From assembly GCA_020250175.1 (NCBI GenBank), contig JADCEN010000013.1, positions 1 through 64,000 of the forward strand: a stretch of DNA of 64,000 bases, read 5' to 3'. The notes under the pieces are model-generated. The model was not told the origin of the DNA and ran no database searches. It saw nothing but the letters and a program-made list of their open reading frames with translations. The position numbers and the translations under genes were made by a program. Shown here piece by piece: positions 48,802 through 55,341 of this stretch. Within the stretch, counting starts at the first letter, position 1. Each line of letters starts with the position of its first letter. Origin of the DNA: Rhodobacter sp. GTDB taxonomy: Bacteria; Pseudomonadota; Alphaproteobacteria; Rhodobacterales; Rhodobacteraceae.

Positions 48802-49506
48802 TCAGGCATCAACCGCAAAAAAGACGAAAACAGAGACGTTTCCGGTAAAGCGTGGTGTTGTCGGCGTGCCGTTTAGCCCGACCAAGCCATGAGCCGCAGA
48901 ACCGTAGTTGCACGACACCCCCGCCTGTGTCGGGTTGAGCGGCCAGGAGTTAATCCCAACGGGGAAATTTGATTCGGATACGGCGTAGGCTGTTTGCCCA
49001 TAAGCCACTGCGGTTGTGGCCCTGGTTCCAGTTCCGTCAGGCCCGGTGGATAAGACGGTGGAATCCTTTCCTGCAATCAAGCGCACGCACACGCTTGGGG
49101 GAATGTCGGACAGCATTACCATGATCAGATCCTGACCGTAATTGCCGGCACTGACAAGGGCGATGCCGCCGAACGGGTTTCTCAGAGCCGCGGTATCTGT
49201 CACCATTTCGGACGGAACCGCACCGGAAGCAACCAGCAGGGAATTCAGGTTCAGGTCGGGGGACAGGAAAACCGAAGGATCATTGACCTTGGTCAGGGTC
49301 TGGCCCCGGATCAGACTCCGCGTTTCGACAACCAGTGCCGAGACTTGGCGGATCGTGGTAAGCGCTGTGTGCGTACTGCTGACCATCTGGTAATGGGGAT
49401 CATCCGTCACGGGATCTACCTGCCGCATGGCCAATTTTGAGACCACGAACAGCACCAGTGCGACGCACAGCGCCAGAACACTCAATACGGTCAGCGCCGC
49501 CCTCAT
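48802..49506 (-). CDS. Membrane-anchored PilS/type IVb pilin-like protein
   Basis: A 234-residue protein with one N-terminal transmembrane segment (ALTVLSVLALCVALVLFVVS, residues 4-23) and a globular domain resembling the PilS-type pilin fold: LNSLLVASGAVPSEMVTDTAALRNPFGG (about residues 87-114), SDIPPSVCVRLIAGKDS near 138 and a second Cys in GVSCNYG near 197 that would pair with the first. The prepilin peptidase motif (Gly before a Phe/Met-Thr-Leu-Leu-Glu type helix) is not seen, and no assembly genes are in the window. So it may be a pilin-like envelope protein rather than a true pilin. Somewhat lower GC than its neighbours. Confidence 0.6.
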   Translation of the reverse strand: MRAALTVLSVLALCVALVLFVVSKLAMRQVDPVTDDPHYQMVSSTHTALTTIRQVSALVVETRSLIRGQTLTKVNDPSVFLSPDLNLNSLLVASGAVPSEMVTDTAALRNPFGGIALVSAGNYGQDLIMVMLSDIPPSVCVRLIAGKDSTVLSTGPDGTGTRATTAVAYGQTAYAVSESNFPVGINSWPLNPTQAGVSCNYGSAAHGLVGLNGTPTTPRFTGNVSVFVFFAVDA

Positions 49507-50016
49507 CTACAGGGCTCTGCGGCTGGGGGCAATAAAGGGGGATCGTGCCATTCCAGCAAGCTTCCGGGCAGTTTTCGCCATGGCAGGCTTACCGATTGAT
49601 GCATTCCTGTCAACTTTACCTGCTGGCAGCCACGGGGATTCTGCACCCCGGCTTAATCGCCTTCCCGTGGTGTCGCCTTTCCGTCTCAGCGCGCGTTGCC
49701 GGTTCGTAACGACTGCGGCGCTGTAGTACGTGTCAGGATGCTCTGTGCGACCAAAGTCGCAAAGGCGAAACTCCCGGATCGCTCCATCCGGTCCCTGAGC
49801 CTGACCAGATAGGGGCCAAAGCTGCGCCGCTTGCGGAACAGCCGGTGGACCAGGGGGGCGTTCAGATCGCCCTCGCAGGCGGCCATAGGTTGTTGCGGCG
49901 GCGATGGTGGCCGCCGGATGGTTCACGTCGCAAATCACCAGATCGTCGCCATGCCCCATCAGCATCAGCGCATGCAGGATGTCGGCCGACAGGTGCTGCG
50001 GGATGCCTTTCAGCAT
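49507..50016 (-). pseudogene. Broken fucU/rbsD-family mutarotase fragment
   Basis: The first ~45 codons (from 50016) match the FucU/RbsD gene at 58957: MLKGIPQHLSADILHALMLMGHGDDLVICDVNHP against MLKGIDHRLNAEVLHTLRAMGHGDTLVIADTNFP. After TTYGRL the frame loses all resemblance and reads Pro/Arg-rich sequence to a stop at 49507. It begins 16 bp after the sugar permease gene, where a sugar-processing gene would be expected. I interpret it as a truncated second copy whose 3' part was lost or replaced. Confidence 0.75.
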
Positions 50017-50032
50017 GGGGCCTGGGGGCCTG

Positions 50033-50965
50033 TCATTTCACGGCACCGGCGGCCATGCCCTTGATGATGTAGCGTTCCATCACGATGCCGATCACCACCA
50101 GCGGCAGGATCGCGGCAAAGGACAGGGCGGCCATCGACCACCAGCTGATGCCCTGGCTGCCGGTCTGGCTGGCCACCATCACCGGCAGGGTGTTGGCATA
50201 GGTCGAGGTCAGCAGGGCGGCAAAGAAATATTCGTTCCAGGTCAGCACAAGCGACAGAATGAAGGCCGCCGCCATGCCGGGCAGGGCGATGGGCAGGACG
50301 ATGGTGGCAAAGGCCCCCCAGATCGACAGCCCGTCCACCAGGGCCGCCTCTTCCAGTTCGGTCGGGATGCCCGCGAACTGGTCGCGCATGATCCAGATGA
50401 CGATGGGCAGCACCGTCAGCGTATAGAGCAGGATCAGGCCGATGCGGGTGTCAAGCAGGGCCAGCTCCTTGTACAGCACCAGAAAGGGCAGGGCGAGCAC
50501 CACGGGCGGCAGGATCAGCTGGGACAGGAAAAAGAAAGAGATATCCGCATTGCGCATATAGCCGAAGCGATAGGAAAACCGCGACAGGCCATAAGCGGCA
50601 AGACTGCCCAGCACCACGGCCAGCGCCGACGAGGTCAGCGAGATGATCGTGGAATTCAGAAAGCGCCCCAGAAATTCGGCGCGCACGGTCGACTCGGTGG
50701 CGATGGTGTCGGGTGACAGGCCCAGCGACCGCCAGCCCAGCCATTTCGGCGTATAGTCCCACCAGGGAACCATATTGCCCTTCATCACATCGGGGGCCAT
50801 CTTGAAGCTGGTGGTGATGGTCCAGTAGATCGGGAACAGGCAGATCACCGTCCACAGGACCAGCATCCCGTAGATCGCCAGCCGCGAGGCATACCAGGCC
50901 AGCTGCGGTGCCCGGTCATGGGGATTGTCGCGGAAGATCTGCGGCGATGCGGCGGCGTCGGTCAT
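50033..50965 (-). CDS. Carbohydrate ABC transporter permease (MalG type)
   Basis: A 310-residue inner-membrane permease with six transmembrane helices and the ATPase-contacting EAA loop EEAALVDGLSIWGAFATIVLP near residue 217. It begins one base after the stop of the other permease, so the two form a heterodimer in one transcript. The cognate ATPase (57229) and binding protein (55342) lie on the far side of the puc operon. The sugar is unknown; ribokinase and mutarotase genes in the locus suggest a pentose or related sugar. Confidence 0.92.
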   Translation of the reverse strand: MTDAAASPQIFRDNPHDRAPQLAWYASRLAIYGMLVLWTVICLFPIYWTITTSFKMAPDVMKGNMVPWWDYTPKWLGWRSLGLSPDTIATESTVRAEFLGRFLNSTIISLTSSALAVVLGSLAAYGLSRFSYRFGYMRNADISFFFLSQLILPPVVLALPFLVLYKELALLDTRIGLILLYTLTVLPIVIWIMRDQFAGIPTELEEAALVDGLSIWGAFATIVLPIALPGMAAAFILSLVLTWNEYFFAALLTSTYANTLPVMVASQTGSQGISWWSMAALSFAAILPLVVIGIVMERYIIKGMAAGAVK

Positions 50966-50966
50966 G

Positions 50967-52073
50967 TCAGTATTGCGGCCTCATCCAGCGGTCGATAAGC
51001 TTCATCAGCACCGTCATGAAGATGATGATCAGCAGCAGATAGACCATCGCCAGCATGGTGCCATAGCCCACGTTCGACCGGTCCCGATATTCGCGGAAAA
51101 TGAAACTGGTCACGGAATCGGTGGCCCCGCCGGGGCCGCCCGAGGTGACGTTGATGATGATGTCGGCCAGCTTAAGCTTGAAGATGATGCGGATCAGGAT
51201 CGCGGTGATCGACACCGGCAGCATCAGCGGAAAGGTCACTTCCCAAAAGCCGCGCCAGGCGTTGGCGCCATCCACCCGGGACGCTTCCTGCACCTCTTTC
51301 GGGATGGCCTGCAACCCGGCCAGAATCATGATCATCATGAAGGGAATATAGGTCCAGGCATCCAGCGCCATGATGACAAGGCGGGCCATTTCCGGGCTTT
51401 CGAAGAACGACGGATTCTCGACGCCGAAGAACCGCGCCAGCCGGGCCAGCGGGCCAAAGCGCGGTTCCAGCATGGACTTGCCGATCATCCAGCTGACGGC
51501 GACCGGGCTGAGCATCAGCGGCATCAGGAAAGCGACACGAAAGAACTTGCGCGCCCGGATCTGGCTGTTGAGCAGCAGGGCAAGGCCAAAGGCGATGGCA
51601 TATTCCACGATGATCGCCAGCATGTACCAGATCATGTTGCGCAGCGCGTTCCAGTAGAACGGGTCTGTCCACATCTGGCGCAGGTTATCCAGCCCGTTGA
51701 ATTTGCGCCCCGTGGGCGATGACAGGTTCCAGTCGGAAAAGGCGATGATCAGCCCGAAGATCAGCGGGAACACCACCAGACTGACCACGAACAGCACTGC
51801 CGGCAGCACGAAAAGCACACGCTTGCCCTGTTCGCCGTGGACCAGCACCTGCGCCCAGCACAGGCACACGGCCCAAAGCACATAGGCATAAAGCGTGGGC
51901 CGCCAATCGGCAAAGCCAAGGTCCAGGGTGCCGGTGCGGTCAAGCGTCTGCGCCGCGGCGATACCAAGCAGCAGCGCCGCCGAAGCCCGCACGATGGCGC
52001 GCCCAAAAGCCCTGCGGCGGCTTGGGATGTTGTCGTTCGTCACGACATGCAGAAGATCGCCTGAGTCCGTCAT
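50967..52073 (-). CDS. Carbohydrate ABC transporter permease (MalF type)
   Basis: A 368-residue permease with extra N-terminal hydrophobic segments before the conserved six-helix core (VLFVLPAVLFVVSLVVFPLIFG near residue 85 onward) and the EAA loop QEASRVDGANAWRGFWEVTFP near residue 260. The ATG at 52071-52073 directly abuts the 14-bp operator at 52074-52087, leaving no room for a ribosome-binding site. The transcript may be leaderless, or translation may begin at a downstream codon such as the GTG ten codons in. Confidence 0.9.
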   Translation of the reverse strand: MTDSGDLLHVVTNDNIPSRRRAFGRAIVRASAALLLGIAAAQTLDRTGTLDLGFADWRPTLYAYVLWAVCLCWAQVLVHGEQGKRVLFVLPAVLFVVSLVVFPLIFGLIIAFSDWNLSSPTGRKFNGLDNLRQMWTDPFYWNALRNMIWYMLAIIVEYAIAFGLALLLNSQIRARKFFRVAFLMPLMLSPVAVSWMIGKSMLEPRFGPLARLARFFGVENPSFFESPEMARLVIMALDAWTYIPFMMIMILAGLQAIPKEVQEASRVDGANAWRGFWEVTFPLMLPVSITAILIRIIFKLKLADIIINVTSGGPGGATDSVTSFIFREYRDRSNVGYGTMLAMVYLLLIIIFMTVLMKLIDRWMRPQY

Positions 52074-52087
52074 GCTAACATGTTAGC
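52074..52087. promoter_or_regulatory. Palindromic operator upstream of the permease genes
   Basis: GCTAACATGTTAGC is a perfect 14-bp palindrome ending at the permease start codon. Its 12-bp core CTAACATGTTAG recurs exactly at 57145-57156 before the ATPase gene. Two identical palindromes at two promoters of one transport system indicate a shared repressor, probably GntR- or LacI-type, whose gene is outside the window. Confidence 0.75.
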
Positions 52088-52326
52088 TGCCGCAACCCGG
52101 TATGAAAAGAACATTCCGCCAGACCACAGGCAGGTGAATCAGGTGGGGCCGATACGGGTCGCAGATCGATTGCGGCATCGGGCCTTGCTGCAGAAAATGC
52201 AAGGACTTCCAAGTGTGTTCTGCCCACCGAGTGAATCCCTGCATTTCAACGCCTACATAAGAATATTTTACTACAATGGTTTAAGCGGGCGTATCGTTGC
52301 AGTTTCTGCAAGGGCCGCGAAAATAC

Positions 52327-52344
52327 TGTCCAAAAACTATTACA
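52327..52344. promoter_or_regulatory. PpsR/CrtJ box 1 upstream of pucB
   Basis: TGT-N12-ACA, the consensus for the aerobic photosynthesis repressor PpsR/CrtJ, inside an AT-rich stretch of the 403-bp leader between the permease operator and pucB. The region 52200-52370 is much lower in GC than the rest of the window, as expected of a regulated promoter. Confidence 0.8.
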
Positions 52345-52352
52345 GTTGATTA

Positions 52353-52370
52353 TGTAAACAAGTCGTGACA
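52353..52370. promoter_or_regulatory. PpsR/CrtJ box 2 upstream of pucB
   Basis: A second TGT-N12-ACA match, 8 bp after the first. Paired boxes with this spacing are the arrangement described for cooperative CrtJ binding at photosynthesis promoters. The pair predicts repression of puc transcription by oxygen and, depending on cofactors, blue light. The -10/-35 elements were not identified with confidence. Confidence 0.8.
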
Positions 52371-52490
52371 GATTTGGTGCTGGACACTGCCGTTCAGGCC
52401 CCCCTGACCGGCAAGCGACCCGGGCGAACGGAATGTCGTCAGTTCGCCTTGACTCCATCGAAGACGACGCCAGGGCAGGGAGGAGCGCCT

Positions 52491-52646
52491 ATGTCCAACG
52501 ATCCAGACAAGGTCTGGCCGACGGGCCTGAACTTGAGAGAAGCAGAAGAAGTCCACAGCTACCTGATCGACGGCACGCGCGTGTTCGGGGTGATTGCCCT
52601 GATCGCGCATCTTCTGGTAGCCGTCACAACGCCCTGGCTGGGCTGA
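52491..52646 (+). CDS. pucB: LH2 light-harvesting beta subunit
   Basis: Beta polypeptide of the peripheral antenna, a 51-residue single-span membrane protein that binds bacteriochlorophyll and carotenoid. MSNDPDKVWPTGLNLREAEE aligns closely with Rhodobacter LH2 beta, and the B850-site ligand is His40 in ALIAHLL, with His22 at the membrane edge. LH1 beta (PufB) has a different N-terminus, which rules it out. AGGGAGGAG lies just upstream of ATG 52491. It is first in pucBAC, 10 bp before pucA. Confidence 0.97.
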   Translation: MSNDPDKVWPTGLNLREAEEVHSYLIDGTRVFGVIALIAHLLVAVTTPWLG

Positions 52647-52656
52647 GGGGCATCCC

Positions 52657-52971
52657 ATGAACAACGCAAAGATGTGGCTTGTCGTCAAGCCGACCGTTGG
52701 CATTCCGCTGTTCCTGTCCGCCGTGGCTGTGGGATCGTTCGCCGTGCACGTTGCCGTGCTCAGCAATACGTCCTGGGTTGCAGATTTCCTGTCAGGCAAG
52801 AAGCTTGGCTCGGGAATGGCAAGCGCCGGGCAGGTCCTTGACCAGGACCAGACCGAAAATGCATCCTACGTCATGCCTTCGGGATCGCAGGAAGTGTTGA
52901 TCAAGATGCCGGATGGAACAACGGCGCGGGCCATCCTTCAGATGCCCCAGACCGTGGCATCGCTGAACTAG
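52657..52971 (+). CDS. pucA: LH2 light-harvesting alpha subunit with C-terminal extension
   Basis: Alpha polypeptide of the peripheral antenna. Residues 1-50 align without gaps to Rhodobacter LH2 alpha (NNAKMWLVVKPTVGIPLFLS), with His31 as the bacteriochlorophyll ligand. Positions 44-45 are Phe-Leu instead of the hydrogen-bonding Tyr-Tyr/Tyr-Trp of B800-850 complexes; that substitution characterises blue-shifted B800-820 antennae. The protein is 104 residues, about twice the usual length: an extra ~50 polar residues (GQVLDQDQTENASYVMPSG and onward) would lie on the periplasmic side. Extended alpha subunits are known in a few Rhodobacterales such as Rhodovulum. Confidence 0.95.
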   Translation: MNNAKMWLVVKPTVGIPLFLSAVAVGSFAVHVAVLSNTSWVADFLSGKKLGSGMASAGQVLDQDQTENASYVMPSGSQEVLIKMPDGTTARAILQMPQTVASLN

Positions 52972-53024
52972 CGCACCCGCGCGCGCAGACGACCGGGCGC
53001 GCACGGGCTTCTTGACTGTGCCGG

Positions 53025-53046
53025 GCCCGCCTGTCCTTTGGCGGGC
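53025..53046 (+). terminator. Intercistronic hairpin after pucA
   Basis: A 7-bp stem GCCCGCC/GGCGGGC with an 8-base loop, 54 bp after the pucA stop and about 70 bp before pucC. There is no long T-run, so it probably stabilises the abundant pucBA mRNA and attenuates read-through into pucC rather than ending transcription completely. Such segmental differences are known for puc operons. Confidence 0.65.
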
Positions 53047-53115
53047 GGGTCTTGCCGGTCAGCGGCGCGCCGGGCCGCAGACAGAGCTGCCGTTACGCTG
53101 AAGGGGCCGTCCCCG

Positions 53116-54567
53116 ATGTTCGACTACAAGCGCTTCGCCCTTGGGCGCATTGCGTCCTTAAGCACTGGCTACCTGCCGTTCGCCGATGTGGCGTCCGACG
53201 CGGTGCCGCTGTCGCGGCTGCTGCGGCTGTCCCTGTTTCAGGTGACGGTCGGCATGGCCTTGGTGCTGGTGGTCGGAACGCTGAACCGGGTGATGATCGT
53301 CGAACTCAGGGTGCCGGCCACGCTCGTGGCTGTCATGCTGGCGCTGCCGCTGGTGTTCGCGCCGTTCCGGGCGCTGATCGGATTTCGGTCCGACACGTTC
53401 CGCTCGGCACTTGGCCTGCGGCGTCTGCCCTACATCTGGAAGGGCACGATGCTGCAATTCGGCGGGTTTGCAATCATGCCCTTCGCCCTGCTGGTGCTGT
53501 CAGGCTATGGCGAAGCCGTCGACGCGCCCCGCTGGATCGGGCTCAGCGCTGCCGCGCTGGCCTTTCTGCTGGTCGGTGCCGGTGTGCATATGGTCCAGAC
53601 CGTGGGCCTTGCGCTGGCCACGGATCTGATGCCGGAAGCGGACCAGCCGCGGGTTGTGGGCCTGATGTATGTGATGCTGCTGGTCGGCATGATCGTCAGC
53701 GCCTTTGCCTATGGGGCGCTGCTGGAAACCTATACGCCGGGGCGGTTGATCCAGGTGATCCAGGGAACTGCGGTCCTTACTGTTGCGATCAACGGGATTG
53801 CAATGTGGAAACAGGAAGCCCGCAATCGCAGCCGTGCCAACGCGCCGCCGCAGGCGTACAGCTTTCGCGACTCCTGGGCAGGGCTGACCGACCGCGCAGG
53901 CATGATCCGCCTTCTTGCCGTGATCGGTCTTGGCACGGCGGGGTTCGGCATGGCCGATGTCCTGCTGGAGCCGTTCGGCGGGCAGGTGCTGGCGATGACG
54001 GTGGCCCAGACCACGCGGCTGACGGTTGTGCTGGCCCTTGGTTCGCTGCTTGGTTTCGGGCTTGCCTCGCGCTGGCTTGGGCGCGGGGGCAGGGCGATGG
54101 ACGCCGTCTGCCTGGGGGCCGTGATCGGGATACCGGCCTTCGGCCTTGTGCTGGTCTCTGCGCTGGTCCTGTCTGCCCCGCTTCTGGTGGCCGCAACGCT
54201 TCTGGCGGGGTTTGGGGCCGGGCTGTTCGGCCACGGCAGCCTGACCGCAACAATGCGGGCGGCACCGCGCGAACAGATCGGCCTGTCGCTGGGGGCCTGG
54301 GGCGCGGTGCAGGCGACGGCGGCCGGTCTGGCCATTGCGACGGGCGGTGTCATCCGCGATCTTGTGCTGGCCGCACCGGGTGCCGGGGCAACATCGGCCA
54401 GTCCCTATATTCCGGTTTTCGCGCTTGAGGGGGGGCTGCTGCTTCTGGCAGTCATTGTGGCACTGCCGCTGAGGCGCGGCGATCCTGCCGCAGCCTTCGG
54501 GCCCGCGCGGGCCGGGGCCGCAGACAAGACCGGGGCGGGCTGCGGCCTTGCCGCACCGGGGCCATGA
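53116..54567 (+). CDS. pucC: PucC family LH2 assembly / bacteriochlorophyll delivery protein
   Basis: A 483-residue major facilitator-like membrane protein with about 12 transmembrane helices, of the BCD/PucC family required for LH2 assembly. It begins MFDYKRFALGRIASLSTGYLP; other recognisable segments are VPLSRLLRLSLFQVTVGMAL near residue 31 and RALIGFRSDTFRSALGLRR near 88. ATG 53116 matches the family start; the open frame reaches upstream into the hairpin region. It is the third gene of the puc operon. Confidence 0.93.
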   Translation: MFDYKRFALGRIASLSTGYLPFADVASDAVPLSRLLRLSLFQVTVGMALVLVVGTLNRVMIVELRVPATLVAVMLALPLVFAPFRALIGFRSDTFRSALGLRRLPYIWKGTMLQFGGFAIMPFALLVLSGYGEAVDAPRWIGLSAAALAFLLVGAGVHMVQTVGLALATDLMPEADQPRVVGLMYVMLLVGMIVSAFAYGALLETYTPGRLIQVIQGTAVLTVAINGIAMWKQEARNRSRANAPPQAYSFRDSWAGLTDRAGMIRLLAVIGLGTAGFGMADVLLEPFGGQVLAMTVAQTTRLTVVLALGSLLGFGLASRWLGRGGRAMDAVCLGAVIGIPAFGLVLVSALVLSAPLLVAATLLAGFGAGLFGHGSLTATMRAAPREQIGLSLGAWGAVQATAAGLAIATGGVIRDLVLAAPGAGATSASPYIPVFALEGGLLLLAVIVALPLRRGDPAAAFGPARAGAADKTGAGCGLAAPGP

Positions 54568-54607
54568 ACGACGCTTGAATTCGGGTCAACGAAGAACAGG
54601 GTGGGAT

Positions 54608-55240
54608 ATGACAACGATCATCACACGGCTTTACGCGGATGCGGCAGCGGCCCAAAGCGTGGCCGCAGCACTTCTGGCCGAGGGGCATTCCCCGGCCACA
54701 ATTCACATCATCACAAGGGACGGGGCCGGAACGGCGGCCGCGCGCATGCAGGCGGCCCGGGTTGGCGCAACCGCAGTGCGCGCCTATGCCGGGCCGGTGG
54801 CCGAGGGCAGGGCGTTGCTGGTCGTCAACGCCCCCTTTGCGCCGATGGGCACGGCGCTGAGTGCGATCCGGATGGTCAACCAGTTCGCGTCCATCGATGT
54901 GGGGCTGGCGGATGAAGATGTCTATATCCGGGACGAGCCGGAGGTGAGGCTTTCGGGCCGGGTCCTGCAGGGCACGGTCTTTTTCATGTCCAACCCGTAC
55001 CGGTCACTGCCGCAGGGTCATATCCTGGGCAACAATCCGATCATCCACAGCCGGCCGCGCACATCGGCGATCCGGGGCGGTGCCCATATGTCGACCCGGT
55101 TCTGGCCGATGAAGCTGGTGTCGAAACCAAGGGAAGGAACCTCGGTGCTGCGCGGGACCTGGCTGTTCTCGGCGCTGTTCGGATTGCCCACGATCATCCG
55201 CAGGTGGCCGCCGCGCGACGATATCCCGACCAAGATCTGA
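54608..55240 (+). CDS. Uncharacterised protein of the puc operon
   Basis: A 210-residue soluble-looking protein without signal peptide or clear membrane span. The N-terminal ~100 residues (TTIITRLYADAAAAQSVAAALLAEG, with alternating strand/helix) resemble small alpha/beta stress-protein domains of the YflT type. The rest, rich in Arg and Pro and ending RRWPPRDDIPTKI, is not recognised. It follows pucC by 40 bp on the same strand and precedes a strong terminator, so it is the last gene of the operon. By position it could correspond to the LH2-stabilising PucD/PucE proteins of Rhodobacter capsulatus, but I cannot confirm homology. Confidence 0.75.
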   Translation: MTTIITRLYADAAAAQSVAAALLAEGHSPATIHIITRDGAGTAAARMQAARVGATAVRAYAGPVAEGRALLVVNAPFAPMGTALSAIRMVNQFASIDVGLADEDVYIRDEPEVRLSGRVLQGTVFFMSNPYRSLPQGHILGNNPIIHSRPRTSAIRGGAHMSTRFWPMKLVSKPREGTSVLRGTWLFSALFGLPTIIRRWPPRDDIPTKI

Positions 55241-55260
55241 TCGGCCCCTCTTGCCTGAAA

Positions 55261-55291
55261 AAAACGGCGCGCAGGGCCTGCGCGCCGTTTT
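55261..55291. terminator. Bidirectional terminator between puc operon and binding-protein gene
   Basis: A 15-bp perfect inverted repeat around one base: AAAACGGCGCGCAGG (55261-55275) and CCTGCGCGCCGTTTT (55277-55291). Both ends carry A/T runs, so it can end transcription from the puc operon (plus) and from the convergent binding-protein gene (minus). Confidence 0.9.
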
Positions 55292-55341
55292 CCTGTGCCG
55301 TGCCGGGGTGCCGCCCGTTGCGGGCGGCACCGCGCGGGCCG

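Noticed and set aside
49686-49886. Separate small gene inside the broken fucU fragment
   Set aside because: The alternate frame (MAACEGDLNAPLVHRLF...) has no recognisable family and no ribosome-binding site; it more likely reflects the sequence that replaced the fucU 3' end.
52491-52971. LH1 (pufBA) instead of LH2 genes
   Set aside because: N-terminal sequences match LH2 beta and alpha, pucC follows, and no reaction-centre pufLM genes are present.
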